This document shows, piece by piece, positions 44,269-55,124 of a DNA stretch of 64,000 bases. Made by a program: the position numbers and the translations under genes. The notes below the pieces were generated by a model, which saw only the letters and a program-made list of their open reading frames with translations, was not told the DNA's origin and did no database searches. Every line of letters begins with the position of its first letter. Within the stretch, counting starts at the first letter, position 1. This DNA is from Carnobacterium viridans (GTDB taxonomy: Bacteria; Bacillota; Bacilli; Lactobacillales; Carnobacteriaceae). The stretch covers positions 2,268,501 through 2,332,500 of the forward strand of contig NZ_FNJW01000008.1 of assembly GCF_900102725.1 (NCBI RefSeq), given 5' to 3'.

Positions 44269-45354
44269 ATGGAAGAAAAAGAACTAAAGATGTTAAAAGA
44301 ATTAACAGATGCAAAAGGGATCTCAGGAAACGAAGGACAAGTAAGAGAACTATTCGTAAAGTATGCAAATCCTAATGCAGATAGTATTAGCTTCGATGGA
44401 TTGGGTAGTGTCATTGCAAAAAGCGTTGGAGATAAAACTGGGCCTAAAGTATTGTTTGCTGGACATCTAGATGAAGTAGGTTTTATGGTAACAAACATTA
44501 CTGAAGAAGGTTTTATTAAATTTCAAACGATTGGCGGATGGTGGGCACAAGTAATGTTGGCTCAACAAGTTCAAATTACAACTGGGAAAAACAAAATTAT
44601 TCATGGAGTGATTGGATGTAAACCACCACATGTTTTAACTGCTGAAGTACGCAATAAAGCATATGATGTTCAAGAGATGTTTATTGATATTGGAGCTTCA
44701 TCAAAAGAAGAAGTCATGCAATGGGAAATCAAGCCCGGAGATATGGTAACACCCTATACTGAATTCAGACGGTTAAATGGATCTAAATTTTTATTGGCTA
44801 AAGCTTGGGATAATCGTATTGGAACAGCTGTTACTTTAAAAGTATTAGAAAATTTAAAAGCTGAAGGACATCCTAATAAAGCATTTGCTGTTGGAAATGT
44901 ACAAGAAGAAGTAGGGTTAAGAGGAGCAAAAACAGCAACTCATTTAGTTGATCCCGACATTGCTTTTGCATTAGACACCGGTACAGCTGGAGACACTCCA
45001 GGGATGACTGAAAAAGAAGCAGACTCTAAATTAGGAAAAGGTCCACAAATTATTATTTATGATGCTTCAATGATAGCTCACAAAGGCTTGCGTGACTTTG
45101 TTGTTTCTGTTGCAGAAGAATTAAATATTCCTTTCCAATATACCGTGATTGCAGGTGGAGGAACGGATGCAGGAAGTCAGCATGTAAGTAAAAATGGTAT
45201 ACCAGCTTTAGCTATAACGGTTGCTACACGCTACTTACACTCTCATACTTCAGTTATTCATGAAGATGATTATTTGAATACTGTAAAACTAGTTACAGAA
45301 GTCATTAAGCGTTTAGATAGCGATACTGTTGAAAAAATTAAATACCCTAGTTAA
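44269..45354 (+). CDS. M42 family aminopeptidase (YhfE-like)
   Basis: The 361-residue di-metal aminopeptidase is related to the product at 21656 but clearly distinct in sequence. Metal and catalytic motifs are intact: [31 protein letters not shown] and [13 protein letters not shown] 44269 follows TTGGAGG. The neighbours (hemY-like, MBL hydrolase, lplJ) resemble the B. subtilis hemY-yhfE-yhfI-yhfJ region, so this is probably the YhfE counterpart. It probably degrades short peptides, including those imported by Opp. Confidence 0.92.
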   Translation: MEEKELKMLKELTDAKGISGNEGQVRELFVKYANPNADSISFDGLGSVIAKSVGDKTGPKVLFAGHLDEVGFMVTNITEEGFIKFQTIGGWWAQVMLAQQVQITTGKNKIIHGVIGCKPPHVLTAEVRNKAYDVQEMFIDIGASSKEEVMQWEIKPGDMVTPYTEFRRLNGSKFLLAKAWDNRIGTAVTLKVLENLKAEGHPNKAFAVGNVQEEVGLRGAKTATHLVDPDIAFALDTGTAGDTPGMTEKEADSKLGKGPQIIIYDASMIAHKGLRDFVVSVAEELNIPFQYTVIAGGGTDAGSQHVSKNGIPALAITVATRYLHSHTSVIHEDDYLNTVKLVTEVIKRLDSDTVEKIKYPS

Positions 45355-45364
45355 ACTAAAATTC

Positions 45365-45408
45365 AAAAAACTGTAGTGCATATGAAATTCATGCACTACA
45401 GTTTTTTC
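45365..45408 (+). terminator. Terminator after M42 peptidase
   Basis: ACTGTAGTGCAT pairs with ATGCACTACAGT, followed by six Ts. The next 170 bases hold no feature I can name. Confidence 0.9.
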
Positions 45409-45580
45409 TGATTTATATTCTCGTATCTTTATGACAAATCCATGAACTATGGACTAATCTTTTATAGATAAACGAGAATAACGTTTCCTTTTATTAAAAT
45501 AACAAGTAAAATAAAGATAATGGAAAAAAATAGGTAATGCTAAATAATATATATGAAAAAAAACGAAAGGGGGGGAATTA

Positions 45581-46984
45581 ATGAAGAGAGCTAAAAAGAG
45601 AATTACAGTAATAGGCGGCGGAATAACAGGGCTAGTTACTGCGTATCGTATAAAACAGCAAATTATAAATGAACAGCTGCCTTTTGAACTTATTTTATTA
45701 GAGTCTGCTTTAAAAGTAGGTGGTAAAATTTACACTATGAAGGTAGGTGAAAACTATTTTGATCTAGGTGCTGAGTCAATCGATATTCGTTATCCCGAGG
45801 CAATGGATTTGATTAAAGAATTAGGTCTAATGGATCAGGTAGTTTATAGTGAAGGAAATAAGCCAGATATCTTTTTTTACAATAAGTTGCATACTCTCAA
45901 TTATCCAACTTATAAAGGTATTCCAGTGAGAAAAATGGATATTTGGAAAAGTGACTTATTAACATTTCAAGGTAAAATGGCTAGTTTTAAAGATAATCTA
46001 TTTCCTATGAAACCCTTAGATAAAGACATTCAGATGAGCCTGTATCTTAAAAGTCGCTTCGGAGAAGAATTGGTAGAACATATTGTTGAACCTTTCTTTT
46101 CAAAAGTTTATGCTAGTGATTTGGATGAAATGGGAATTAAATCTTCCAAAGAGGTTATTTATTCATTAGAACAAAAATATGGAAGCTTATCGAATGGTAT
46201 AAAGCATCATCCTGAATTATTGGATGGTTCTGGTAATTATATTACTTTCCAAAAGGGATTAGCTGTTTTAACCGATAAACTAACTGAGATTCTAAAACCA
46301 CATATTCAAACAAGTAAAAAAGTTTTTGAAATTAAAGAAGGTACAGAAGGCACTTATATTATTGATATTAATCGAAAAGAACAAATGCGGGTTGGTGCAA
46401 TTTGCATTGCAACACCAGTAACTGAATATTCAAAATTAATAAAAAATGAACGTTTTGGACAAAATTTTGACCAAGTTGAAACAGCGTCTATTGGATATAT
46501 TTTATTTAAGTTTAAAAAAGCAGCTATTAAAAATGAACCAACTGGTTTTGGTGTAGTGACTCCTAGAAGAAATGATTCTTATGTAACATCAATTGTTTTT
46601 TTAAATAAAAAGTGGCCATTTCTTAAAGAGGAAGAAGATGTCTTTATCGGAGTAAGTTTTGGTAGAAAAGGTGAAGACCTACTTGTTACATTGGGCAATA
46701 AAGAAATAGAAGAATCGATACTAAAAGACTTGGAAATAATACTCGGTATTACCGACAAGCCATTAAACCGAATTGTAAAACGTTGGCCTGACGCAATACC
46801 TCAGTATACTGTAGAACAAGAAGAAAAAACAAAAGAAATGATAAAAATGTTAAACTATGAATATCCGGGAATTTATATTTCTGGGATTGGGCTAGAAGGT
46901 TTTGGGATCAATCAATGTATTAGCCAAGCAAATAGAACAAGTAAACGTATAGTTGAACATATAAAAAAACAAAATTGTGTTTAA
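45581..46984 (+). CDS. hemY: HemY/CgoX-like porphyrinogen oxidase (FAD flavoprotein)
   Basis: The 467-residue flavoprotein has an N-terminal FAD-binding motif (VIGGGITGLVTAYR) and GGKIYT. It has the PPO-type middle (SRFGEELVEHIVEPFFSKVY) and the C-terminal GIYISGIGLEGFGI FAD contact. In Firmicutes such proteins oxidise coproporphyrinogen III (CgoX/HemY) in the coproporphyrin-dependent haem route. No other haem gene is in the window, so the substrate here is uncertain. AAAGGGGGGG precedes ATG 45581. Alternative: a diverged amine-oxidase-type flavoenzyme. Confidence 0.82.
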   Translation: MKRAKKRITVIGGGITGLVTAYRIKQQIINEQLPFELILLESALKVGGKIYTMKVGENYFDLGAESIDIRYPEAMDLIKELGLMDQVVYSEGNKPDIFFYNKLHTLNYPTYKGIPVRKMDIWKSDLLTFQGKMASFKDNLFPMKPLDKDIQMSLYLKSRFGEELVEHIVEPFFSKVYASDLDEMGIKSSKEVIYSLEQKYGSLSNGIKHHPELLDGSGNYITFQKGLAVLTDKLTEILKPHIQTSKKVFEIKEGTEGTYIIDINRKEQMRVGAICIATPVTEYSKLIKNERFGQNFDQVETASIGYILFKFKKAAIKNEPTGFGVVTPRRNDSYVTSIVFLNKKWPFLKEEEDVFIGVSFGRKGEDLLVTLGNKEIEESILKDLEIILGITDKPLNRIVKRWPDAIPQYTVEQEEKTKEMIKMLNYEYPGIYISGIGLEGFGINQCISQANRTSKRIVEHIKKQNCV

Positions 46985-47021
46985 CATAAAAATCTGATTG
47001 CTTATAATAAAATAAAAGATT

Positions 47022-47049
47022 CCTTTTTAAAATAAAAAGGTTTTTTTTA
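47022..47049 (+). terminator. Terminator after hemY-like gene
   Basis: CCTTTTTA and TAAAAAGG form a stem followed by eight Ts. Confidence 0.75.
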
Positions 47050-47119
47050 TTTTAAACTGAGCTGTCTTGGTGTATGGTGTTAGAGAAATGATAAATAAAA
47101 AAAGAAGCGAGGGATAAAG

Positions 47120-47866
47120 ATGAAGTTAACCATTTTAGGTTTTTGGGGCGGATATCCAACGAATAATTCAGGTACAAGTTCTTATCTATTGGAAGCTGAA
47201 AATTATCACCTATTGATTGATGCAGGAAGTGCTTCTTTGATTGCTTTAGAAAACCATTTGAATCCACTACAATTAGACGCGGTAATATTATCTCATTACC
47301 ACTATGATCATATTGCTGATTTAGGGGTATTGCAATTTACACGTCAGTTGAAGCGAATGAAGAATAATCTTGAGCGAGCTCCATTGCTGCCTATTTATGG
47401 ACATGCAGGAGATAAGGAAAATTTCAAACGATTAACAATGGACCTTGTAAGTGAAGGAATAGAATATGAAGAAAAGGAAAAAATATTTATTGGCCCTTTT
47501 GAAATTCATTTTATGAAAACATTACATCCAGTAGAATGCTATGCTATGAGAATCAATGAAATAAAAACAGGAAAGACTCTTGTCTATACTGCAGATTCTG
47601 GTTACTTATCTGACTTTATTTCTTTTAGTAAAGATGCTGACGTTTTGCTAGCAGATACAAATTTTTTTAACGGAATGGAAAATCATCGCGTTCACATGAC
47701 TGCTTCTGAAGTCGGAAAAATTGCAAATGAAGCAAATGTAAAAAAGGTTATTTTGACACATTTACCCCAAGAAGGAGATTTACAGCTTTTAAAAGCTCAA
47801 GCTATTAGTGAAGCGCCAACAACAGAAATTAGGTTAGCTAAAAAAGATTTGATAATTGAAATTTAA
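47120..47866 (+). CDS. MBL-fold metallohydrolase (YhfI-like)
   Basis: The 248-residue metallo-beta-lactamase-fold protein has the ligand motif SHYHYDHIAD, His in MKTLHPVECY, the TADSG aspartate and a final THLP histidine. It resembles RNase Z-type and YhfI hydrolases, but the substrate is unknown. GAGGGAT precedes the ATG. It lies 39 bases before lplJ, the same order as yhfI-yhfJ in B. subtilis, so the two are probably co-transcribed. Confidence 0.88.
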   Translation: MKLTILGFWGGYPTNNSGTSSYLLEAENYHLLIDAGSASLIALENHLNPLQLDAVILSHYHYDHIADLGVLQFTRQLKRMKNNLERAPLLPIYGHAGDKENFKRLTMDLVSEGIEYEEKEKIFIGPFEIHFMKTLHPVECYAMRINEIKTGKTLVYTADSGYLSDFISFSKDADVLLADTNFFNGMENHRVHMTASEVGKIANEANVKKVILTHLPQEGDLQLLKAQAISEAPTTEIRLAKKDLIIEI

Positions 47867-47905
47867 TAAAAAAAGTAAAAAACAATCAGAGATGAGGAAA
47901 ACTAA

Positions 47906-48925
47906 ATGTATTACGTTAAAAATGTTCGCAATGGAAAAGAAATAACAGATCCTGCTATTAACTTGGCAATTGAATACCATTTATTAAATAATGTCGTATT
48001 GGATGAACCAATTTTACTATTTTATATTAATGAACCGTCTATTATAATTGGAAGAAACCAAAATACAATTGAAGAAATCAATACAGATTACGTTGAAAAA
48101 AAGAACATTCACGTAGTCCGTCGATTTTCAGGTGGTGGAGCTGTATACCATGATTTTGGAGTGTTTTGTTTTTGTTTTATTACTAAAGACGATGGAAATT
48201 CATTTCGTGATTTCGGTAAATTTACAGAGCCCATAATTGATTCTTTACACAAAATGGGAGTAGAAGGAGCTAAGCTTGAAGGTAGAAACGACTTATTAAT
48301 AAATGGACAAAAATTCTCTGGAAATGCGATGTATTCAAAAAATGGACGAATGACCGCACATGGCACTATCATGTTTGATAGTGATATTGAAGAAGTTGTG
48401 AATGCTCTTAAGGTGAGAAAAGATAAAATCGAGTCAAAAGGAATTAAATCAATAAGAAGTCGTGTAACAAATATAAAACCTTATTTATCTGATGATTATC
48501 AATTTTTAAGTACAAAAGAATTTCGTGACCGCTTAATACTGAAGATTTTTGATGTTCAGACTCCTGATGGAATTAAAGAGTACGAATTGACAGAAAAAGA
48601 TTGGAAAAAAATCGAAGAACTTTCTAGAAACTATTTTAATAATTGGGATTGGAATTATGGCAAATCGCCAAAATTCGAATTGGTTCGTCGTCAACGTTTT
48701 TCTATTGGTTCAGTAGAATTCAAAATGAACGTAGATAAAGGTTTAATTCAAGATATCCGTATTTTTGGAGATTTCTTTGGCTTAGGAGACATTTCTGATG
48801 TGGAAGAACGATTAAATGGGATTAAGTACGATGTAACATCTATAAGTGAGGCTCTTGACGACATAAATATCAAGAATTACTTCGGAAATATTACTAAAGA
48901 AGAATTAATACACTTAATATACTAA
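47906..48925 (+). CDS. lplJ: Lipoate-protein ligase A family
   Basis: This enzyme attaches free lipoate to lipoyl domains of 2-oxoacid dehydrogenases or glycine cleavage H protein. The 339 residues include the lipoate-binding RRFSGGGAVYHDFG and the lysine loop NGQKFSGNAMY, followed by the C-terminal accessory domain. GATGAGGAAAA precedes ATG 47906. Length matches LplJ and the long-form LplA. The shared hairpin with trpS and repeat copy D follow. Confidence 0.95.
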   Translation: MYYVKNVRNGKEITDPAINLAIEYHLLNNVVLDEPILLFYINEPSIIIGRNQNTIEEINTDYVEKKNIHVVRRFSGGGAVYHDFGVFCFCFITKDDGNSFRDFGKFTEPIIDSLHKMGVEGAKLEGRNDLLINGQKFSGNAMYSKNGRMTAHGTIMFDSDIEEVVNALKVRKDKIESKGIKSIRSRVTNIKPYLSDDYQFLSTKEFRDRLILKIFDVQTPDGIKEYELTEKDWKKIEELSRNYFNNWDWNYGKSPKFELVRRQRFSIGSVEFKMNVDKGLIQDIRIFGDFFGLGDISDVEERLNGIKYDVTSISEALDDINIKNYFGNITKEELIHLIY

Positions 48926-48929
48926 AAGA

Positions 48930-48967
48930 AAAAATCCGTTAGAATAGGAATTCTAGCGGATTTTTCT
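48930..48967. terminator. Bidirectional terminator, lplJ / trpS
   Basis: AAAAATCCGTTAGAAT pairs with ATTCTAGCGGATTTTT (near perfect). For trpS it lies beyond repeat copy D. Confidence 0.9.
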
Positions 48968-48969
48968 TT

Positions 48970-49233
48970 GGCTCTATACTTTTTAGTGTTGATAGCTTAG
49001 TTAAATTAATGGCACGAAAATTCTGGAGGAATAGGGTTTGCTTGTAGCTTGCATTGAATTCAATGCGAATTACAAAGCGTTGGCGCTTTAGCGATTACGC
49101 TTTGTTTAAGGCTTGAAAGTCTGAAGACTATGAACTTTAGGCTTCAGGCGGTTCCATGGCTCTCCACAAGCAAACCCGTCTATTCCAGAAGAAATTTTAT
49201 TTTCTTCTATACAAGACCATTTGACAAAGAGTC
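48970..49233 (+). repeat. Dispersed MITE-like element, copy D (264 bp)
   Basis: This is the longest copy and matches C end to end with scattered substitutions and small indels. The left end is GGCTCTATACTTTTTAGTG and the right end CATTTGACAAAGAGTC. Flanks TTTTCTTT (48962-48969) and TTTTCTTC (49234-49241) match at 7 of 8. GGGTTTGCTTGT (near 49034) pairs perfectly with ACAAGCAAACCC (near 49166). The palindrome GCATTGAATTCAATGC and the stem CAAAGCGT/ACGCTTTG lie inside. The right terminal repeat is more degenerate (CTATACAAGAC). No convincing gene lies in the 319-base interval. Confidence 0.88.
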
Positions 49234-49244
49234 TTTTCTTCTCA

Positions 49245-50252
<1,008 letters not shown>

Positions 50253-50340
50253 TTATACACCCCTTAATTCTAAATCTAATCATTATTATACGCTATTTTA
50301 AGATGGATTAAAGGATTTGTTCATGCCTACTACTAAATAA

Positions 50341-50712
50341 TCATCTTTCAATAAGGTAATAAGCTAACAACGTAAGGACACAGACAATTAATAAGGCTGA
50401 ACCTACCTTTAAAAAAAAGTGATACCCTTTTCCAACTACTTTAGAAAGTGGTTTTACATGTAACTCTTCATCTGAGTTTCTGCCTTTTCGAATATTGAAA
50501 GCAGCTTTCCTCATACTGTAGTTAAAAAAGTCAAAGAATCCTGAAGAAAGAGTTGCACCAAAAAGACCAAGAATAAGAAACAAGGCAGCTCCATAAAACG
50601 TAAGATTTGTAGTATGATAAAATGAAAGTTCTCCATAGATAATAAGCTCGAACAGTATACATAAAAAGAGTATAGTTAAAAAAATCCGAATAGGTGTAAA
50701 TGTTTGTTTCAC
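50341..50712 (-). CDS. Small membrane protein, DUF3899-like
   Basis: The 123-residue protein has three hydrophobic segments (about 8-28, 36-57, 98-119). The motif SGFFDFFNYSMRKA between them resembles the DUF3899 family. Its function is unknown. It starts at GTG 50712 behind AAGGAGG; an out-of-frame ATG just before is followed at once by TGA. Position between trpS and opp genes recalls B. subtilis, where small genes flank trpS. I am confident that it is a real gene, less so of the family. Confidence 0.7.
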   Translation of the reverse strand: MKQTFTPIRIFLTILFLCILFELIIYGELSFYHTTNLTFYGAALFLILGLFGATLSSGFFDFFNYSMRKAAFNIRKGRNSDEELHVKPLSKVVGKGYHFFLKVGSALLIVCVLTLLAYYLIER

Positions 50713-50988
50713 ATAATTTCCTCCTTGAAGTAGATAACTAATCGTACTAAATTCATTATAAAGGAATACAATGAAAAATGTATGGAAAAATTAGGGACAA
50801 AAAAGGCTTTATCTTTTGTAAAACAATCCGTTTTCTATTTGTCTTCTAATCTTTTTCTAATCTTTTGACAGAATATGATAGCTTATTTCAAAAAAGTTTT
50901 GCAATATTGCTTTTTACAAGCTATTCTATATAGTATATTCTTTTTCGTAGAAGAATTAAAATTAAAATTGTTGGAGGTGCTCTAATCG
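50713..50988. promoter_or_regulatory. Divergent region upstream of oppB
   Basis: This AT-rich 276-base gap between divergent genes includes a probable oppB promoter near TTTACA (about 50915) and TATATT (about 50936), with a short spacer. A divergent start site for the small membrane gene should lie at the left. I see no operator-like palindrome of note. Confidence 0.4.
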
Positions 50989-51936
50989 ATGAAAAGTTAT
51001 GCGAGGTTTTTAGGAAAACGTGTATTATACATGTTATTGACATTATTTTTAATTGCATCGATTACTTTCTTCTTAATGAAGCTTTTACCAGGTACTCCAT
51101 ATAGTAACCAGGATAAACTTTCAGAAGAACAAATCCATATTATGAATGAACAATATGGATTAAATGAACCGGTGCCGGTTCAGTATTTAGTATACATCGG
51201 AGGATTACTTAAAGGGGATTTAGGAACGTCATTCCAATTTAACAATACTCCCGTAACGAAACTGTTATCTACGCGTATAGGGCCATCCTTGCAGCTGGGT
51301 ATTCAAGCAGTCGCACTTGGGACAATACTAGGGATTGTTTTAGGTGTAATCGCAGCAATGTATCAAAACACATGGATTGACACATTAGCAACATTTTCAG
51401 CAATTTTAGGTAGATCTATTCCTAACTTTGTTATTGCAGTATTATTGCAACTTATTTTTGGAGTATATCTACAATGGTTCCCAATCGCATTGTGGGATGG
51501 CGGATTCAGTTCATCTGTTTTGCCTACATTGGCTTTAACGATATCTCCGTTAGCCGATTCTGCTCGTTTTATTAGAACAGAAATGGTAGATGTATTGAGT
51601 AGTGATTACGTTGAATTGGCAAGAGCCAAAGGGCTAAGTAGATGGACAGTAGCATTTAAACATGGTGTTCGTAATGCATTGATTCCATTAGTTACAATCT
51701 TAGGTCCTATGGCAGTTGGTTTAATGACTGGTTCAATGGTTGTAGAAAATATCTATGCTATTCCAGGAATTGGAGAACAATTCGTTAAATCAATTATGAC
51801 AAATGATTACCCTACCATTATGGGTGTAACCATTCTTTACTCGGCTATGCTAGTCTTTATTATTTTAGTGGTAGATATTTTATACGGAGTAATTGATCCA
51901 CGTATTCGTGTTTCTACAGAAGGAGGGGACAAATAA
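50989..51936 (+). CDS. oppB: Oligopeptide ABC transporter permease OppB
   Basis: This 315-residue permease of the peptide/nickel family has six predicted membrane segments, starting at residues 10-30. The EAA loop (ELARAKGLSRWTVAFKHGVRNALIP) contacts the ATPases. TTGGAGGTG precedes ATG 50989. The stop overlaps the oppC start by one base (TAATG). It heads oppBCDF; the binding protein genes are upstream at 40.6-44.1 kb and not in this operon. Confidence 0.95.
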   Translation: MKSYARFLGKRVLYMLLTLFLIASITFFLMKLLPGTPYSNQDKLSEEQIHIMNEQYGLNEPVPVQYLVYIGGLLKGDLGTSFQFNNTPVTKLLSTRIGPSLQLGIQAVALGTILGIVLGVIAAMYQNTWIDTLATFSAILGRSIPNFVIAVLLQLIFGVYLQWFPIALWDGGFSSSVLPTLALTISPLADSARFIRTEMVDVLSSDYVELARAKGLSRWTVAFKHGVRNALIPLVTILGPMAVGLMTGSMVVENIYAIPGIGEQFVKSIMTNDYPTIMGVTILYSAMLVFIILVVDILYGVIDPRIRVSTEGGDK

Positions 51937-52985
51937 TGCATAATCAAGATAATACTCCTGTTGCAGATGAACTAAAGAATCTGTCTCCTGACATGTTTGC
52001 TCCAGCATCTGAATCCAGTATTCAAGATAACGAAAAAATTGCAGCACCTTCATTAAGTTTTATACAAGACTCGTGGAGAAGATTGAAAAAAAATAAAGCA
52101 GCCGTAGTTAGTTTAATTGTCCTGACAATTATGATTATTCTTACAATTGCAGCTCCAATTGTTGCACCACATGATCCAAATGTTCAAACTGTAGAGTTCG
52201 CAAGCTTGCCTCCTAAAATTCCAGGAATTGGAATTGATGGGTTAAATGGAACTCAAAAAATTGGAGAAACTCGGGTAGATAAGTATGCTGAAAAAGGTGT
52301 TCCTGAGGATCAATACTATATTTTTGGTACAGACAGCTTAGGTCGTGATTTACTTTCACGTATTCTTTATGGTACTCGAGTTTCCTTAATCATTGCATTT
52401 GTTGCAGCATTTTTTGACTTAACGATAGGTGTAACTTATGGTTTAGTTTCAGGATGGTGTGGTGGAAAAATTGATAACTTCATGCAACGTGTCTTAGAGA
52501 TTTTATCAGGTGTTCCTAACTTAGTCGTCGTTATCTTGATGCTCTTGGTTTTAGATCCAGGTATTATGTCTATTATCATTGCGTTAGCTATTACTGGATG
52601 GATTTCAATGGCTAGGGTAGTTCGTGCACAGACATTGAAATTGAAAAATCAAGAATATATTCTAGCAGCCCGTACGTTGGGTGAATCTTCAATAAAAATT
52701 GCATTTAAACATCTAATTCCAAATTTATCAGGTGTTATCATTATTCAAACTATGTTCTCAATTCCGTCTGCGATTTTCTTCGAAGCATTCTTGAGTTTCA
52801 TCGGTATAGGTATTCCTGCACCAACAGCTTCATTAGGAACATTGATTAATGATGGATACAAAACATTCCGTTTCTTACCTCATTTAATGTGGTATCCAGC
52901 AGCAGTTATTTGTATTTTAATGATTTCATTTAACTTGTTAGCAGATGGTTTGCGTGATGCATTTGATCCAAAAATGAAAGATTAG
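51936..52985 (+). CDS. oppC: Oligopeptide ABC transporter permease OppC
   Basis: The 349-residue partner permease has a long hydrophilic N-terminus (about 1-55), a first membrane segment at 60-85, a periplasm-facing loop and five further segments. The EAA loop is ILAARTLGESSIKIAFKHLI. The N-terminal extension is common in OppC of lactic acid bacteria. It is coupled to oppB by overlapping stop and start codons. Confidence 0.95.
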   Translation: MHNQDNTPVADELKNLSPDMFAPASESSIQDNEKIAAPSLSFIQDSWRRLKKNKAAVVSLIVLTIMIILTIAAPIVAPHDPNVQTVEFASLPPKIPGIGIDGLNGTQKIGETRVDKYAEKGVPEDQYYIFGTDSLGRDLLSRILYGTRVSLIIAFVAAFFDLTIGVTYGLVSGWCGGKIDNFMQRVLEILSGVPNLVVVILMLLVLDPGIMSIIIALAITGWISMARVVRAQTLKLKNQEYILAARTLGESSIKIAFKHLIPNLSGVIIIQTMFSIPSAIFFEAFLSFIGIGIPAPTASLGTLINDGYKTFRFLPHLMWYPAAVICILMISFNLLADGLRDAFDPKMKD

Positions 52986-52999
52986 CGAGGTGAAAATGA

Positions 53000-54085
53000 A
53001 TGAGCAATGTATTAGAAGTTAAAGATTTAGAAATCACATTCGACACCTATGCTGGTAAAGTAAAAGCTATCCGTGGTGTCAGTTTTGATTTGAAAAAGGG
53101 CGAAACATTAGCTATTGTAGGGGAATCCGGTTCTGGAAAATCTGTTACTACTCGTAGCATTATGCGTTTGCTGTCACAAAATGCAAATATTGAAAATGGA
53201 GAAATCCTTTTTAATGGTGAAGATCTTATAAAAAAATCTGAAAAAGAAATGCAAGCTATTCGTGGTAAAGAAATTGCGATGATTTTTCAAGATCCGATGA
53301 CATCTCTTAATCCAACAATGACTATTGGAAAACAAATTTCTGAACCTATTCGTTTGCATCAAAAGCTAAACAAAGAAGATGCAAGTAAAAGAGCGTTAGA
53401 ATTATTAAATCTAGTTGGCTTACCAGACGCAGAAAGACGTATGAAACAATACCCTCACCAATTTTCTGGTGGGCAAAGACAACGTATTGTTATTGCAATT
53501 GCTCTTGCATGTAATCCTGAAGTGCTAATTGCTGATGAACCAACAACAGCTTTAGATGTAACAATTCAAGCACAAATCTTAGATCTTATGAAAGAACTAC
53601 AAAAGAAAATTGCAACTTCTATTATCTTCATTACACATGATCTAGGTGTAGTAGCTAACGTTGCAGATCGTGTTGCAGTTATGTATGCAGGTAAAATTAT
53701 AGAAATTGGAACAGTGGATGAAATTTTTTACAATCCTCAACACCCATATACATGGGGACTAATCAGTTCTATGCCTACCTTAGAAATTACTGAAACACTT
53801 TATGCTATCCCAGGTACTCCTCCAGATTTATTGGACCCGCCAAAAGGGGATGCGTTTGCTCCACGAAATGCATTTGCGATGAAGATCGATACAGAGTTAG
53901 AACCACCATACTTTAAAGTTTCTGAAACGCATTTAGCTTCAACATGGTTATTACATCCCGATGCACCAGCCGTTGAACCGCCACCAGAAATTAAAGCACG
54001 TCAAAAAATTTATGAAGAAAAATTTGCCCCACTCCATGCATCTTTAAAAAATGCTAAGACTGAAGTCAAAGGAGGGGTAAATTAA
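53000..54085 (+). CDS. oppD: Oligopeptide ABC transporter ATPase OppD
   Basis: The 361-residue ATPase has Walker [11 protein letters not shown], signature [12 protein letters not shown], Walker [12 protein letters not shown] and the C-terminal oligopeptide/dipeptide extension ([11 protein letters not shown]...IPGTPPDLL). Some OppD/DppD-type subunits carry an iron-sulfur cysteine motif in that region, but none is obvious here. It follows oppC by 14 bases with a GCGAGGTG site and abuts oppF. Confidence 0.95.
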   Translation: MSNVLEVKDLEITFDTYAGKVKAIRGVSFDLKKGETLAIVGESGSGKSVTTRSIMRLLSQNANIENGEILFNGEDLIKKSEKEMQAIRGKEIAMIFQDPMTSLNPTMTIGKQISEPIRLHQKLNKEDASKRALELLNLVGLPDAERRMKQYPHQFSGGQRQRIVIAIALACNPEVLIADEPTTALDVTIQAQILDLMKELQKKIATSIIFITHDLGVVANVADRVAVMYAGKIIEIGTVDEIFYNPQHPYTWGLISSMPTLEITETLYAIPGTPPDLLDPPKGDAFAPRNAFAMKIDTELEPPYFKVSETHLASTWLLHPDAPAVEPPPEIKARQKIYEEKFAPLHASLKNAKTEVKGGVN

Positions 54086-54086
54086 G

Positions 54087-55028
54087 ATGGAAAATAGAGA
54101 AAAGATTTTAGAAGTTAGAGGTCTAAAACAATATTTCAACAAAGGAACAAAAAATGAAGTTCGCGCCGTAGATGATGTTACTTTTGATATCTATAAAGGT
54201 GAAACTTTTGGTTTAGTTGGCGAATCTGGTTCAGGTAAATCAACAACCGGTCGTTCGATCATTCGATTGTATGATCCAACATCTGGAGAAATTGATTTTG
54301 AAGGTACCAAAGTTCATGATATTTCTGGTAAAAAAGATATGTTGAAATTCAGAAGAGAAATGCAAATGATTTTTCAAGATCCATATGCATCTTTGAATCC
54401 AAAAATGAAAGTTCGCGATATCATTGCAGAAGGTATCGATATACATGGTTTAGCTACTTCTACGGAAGACAGAAATAATCAAGTAAATGAACTGTTAAAG
54501 ACAGTAGGGTTAAACCCAGACCATGCTTCTCGTTACCCACATGAGTTTTCAGGTGGACAAAGACAACGTATTGGTATTGCAAGAGCTCTTGCAGTTAAGC
54601 CTAAGTTTATCATTGCAGATGAACCGATTTCTGCATTAGATGTTTCAATTCAAGCACAGGTTGTCAATTTATTGATGGAATTGCAAAAAACTCAAGATTT
54701 AACGTTCTTGTTTATTGCCCATGATTTATCGATGGTTAAATACATCAGTGATCGTATTGGTGTAATGAATACCGGTAAATTACTTGAATTAGCACCTGCT
54801 GATGAAGTGTACAATACTCCATTACATCCTTATACAGAAAGCTTGTTGTCTGCTGTACCTTTACCAGATCCTGAATATGAGCGTAATCGTGTGCGTACTC
54901 CTTATATTCCTCGTGAATCAAATGGAGAACCTGAAGAGTTACGTGAAATTTCTCCAGGACATTATGTTTACTGTAGAGAATCTGATGTAGCTGCTTTGAA
55001 AGAAAAGAAAGCAAGCTATACTAAATAA
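54087..55028 (+). CDS. oppF: Oligopeptide ABC transporter ATPase OppF
   Basis: This 313-residue second ATPase of the Opp transporter forms a heterodimer with OppD to drive peptide uptake. Walker [11 protein letters not shown], signature [12 protein letters not shown] and Walker [12 protein letters not shown] are intact. It ends with the family tail ([25 protein letters not shown]). AAAGGAGGGG lies inside the end of oppD. A strong terminator follows. Confidence 0.95.
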   Translation: MENREKILEVRGLKQYFNKGTKNEVRAVDDVTFDIYKGETFGLVGESGSGKSTTGRSIIRLYDPTSGEIDFEGTKVHDISGKKDMLKFRREMQMIFQDPYASLNPKMKVRDIIAEGIDIHGLATSTEDRNNQVNELLKTVGLNPDHASRYPHEFSGGQRQRIGIARALAVKPKFIIADEPISALDVSIQAQVVNLLMELQKTQDLTFLFIAHDLSMVKYISDRIGVMNTGKLLELAPADEVYNTPLHPYTESLLSAVPLPDPEYERNRVRTPYIPRESNGEPEELREISPGHYVYCRESDVAALKEKKASYTK

Positions 55029-55034
55029 TTGAGT

Positions 55035-55080
55035 AAAAGCTACAAAGAAGACTGTATGAATCTTCTTTGTAGCTTTTTTT
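55035..55080 (+). terminator. Terminator of oppBCDF
   Basis: AAAAGCTACAAAGAAGA pairs with TCTTCTTTGTAGCTTTT, followed by Ts. Confidence 0.93.
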
Positions 55081-55124
55081 AGTGTTAAAAAAAATTGAAT
55101 ACATACAAAATCATTTAAAAAAAT

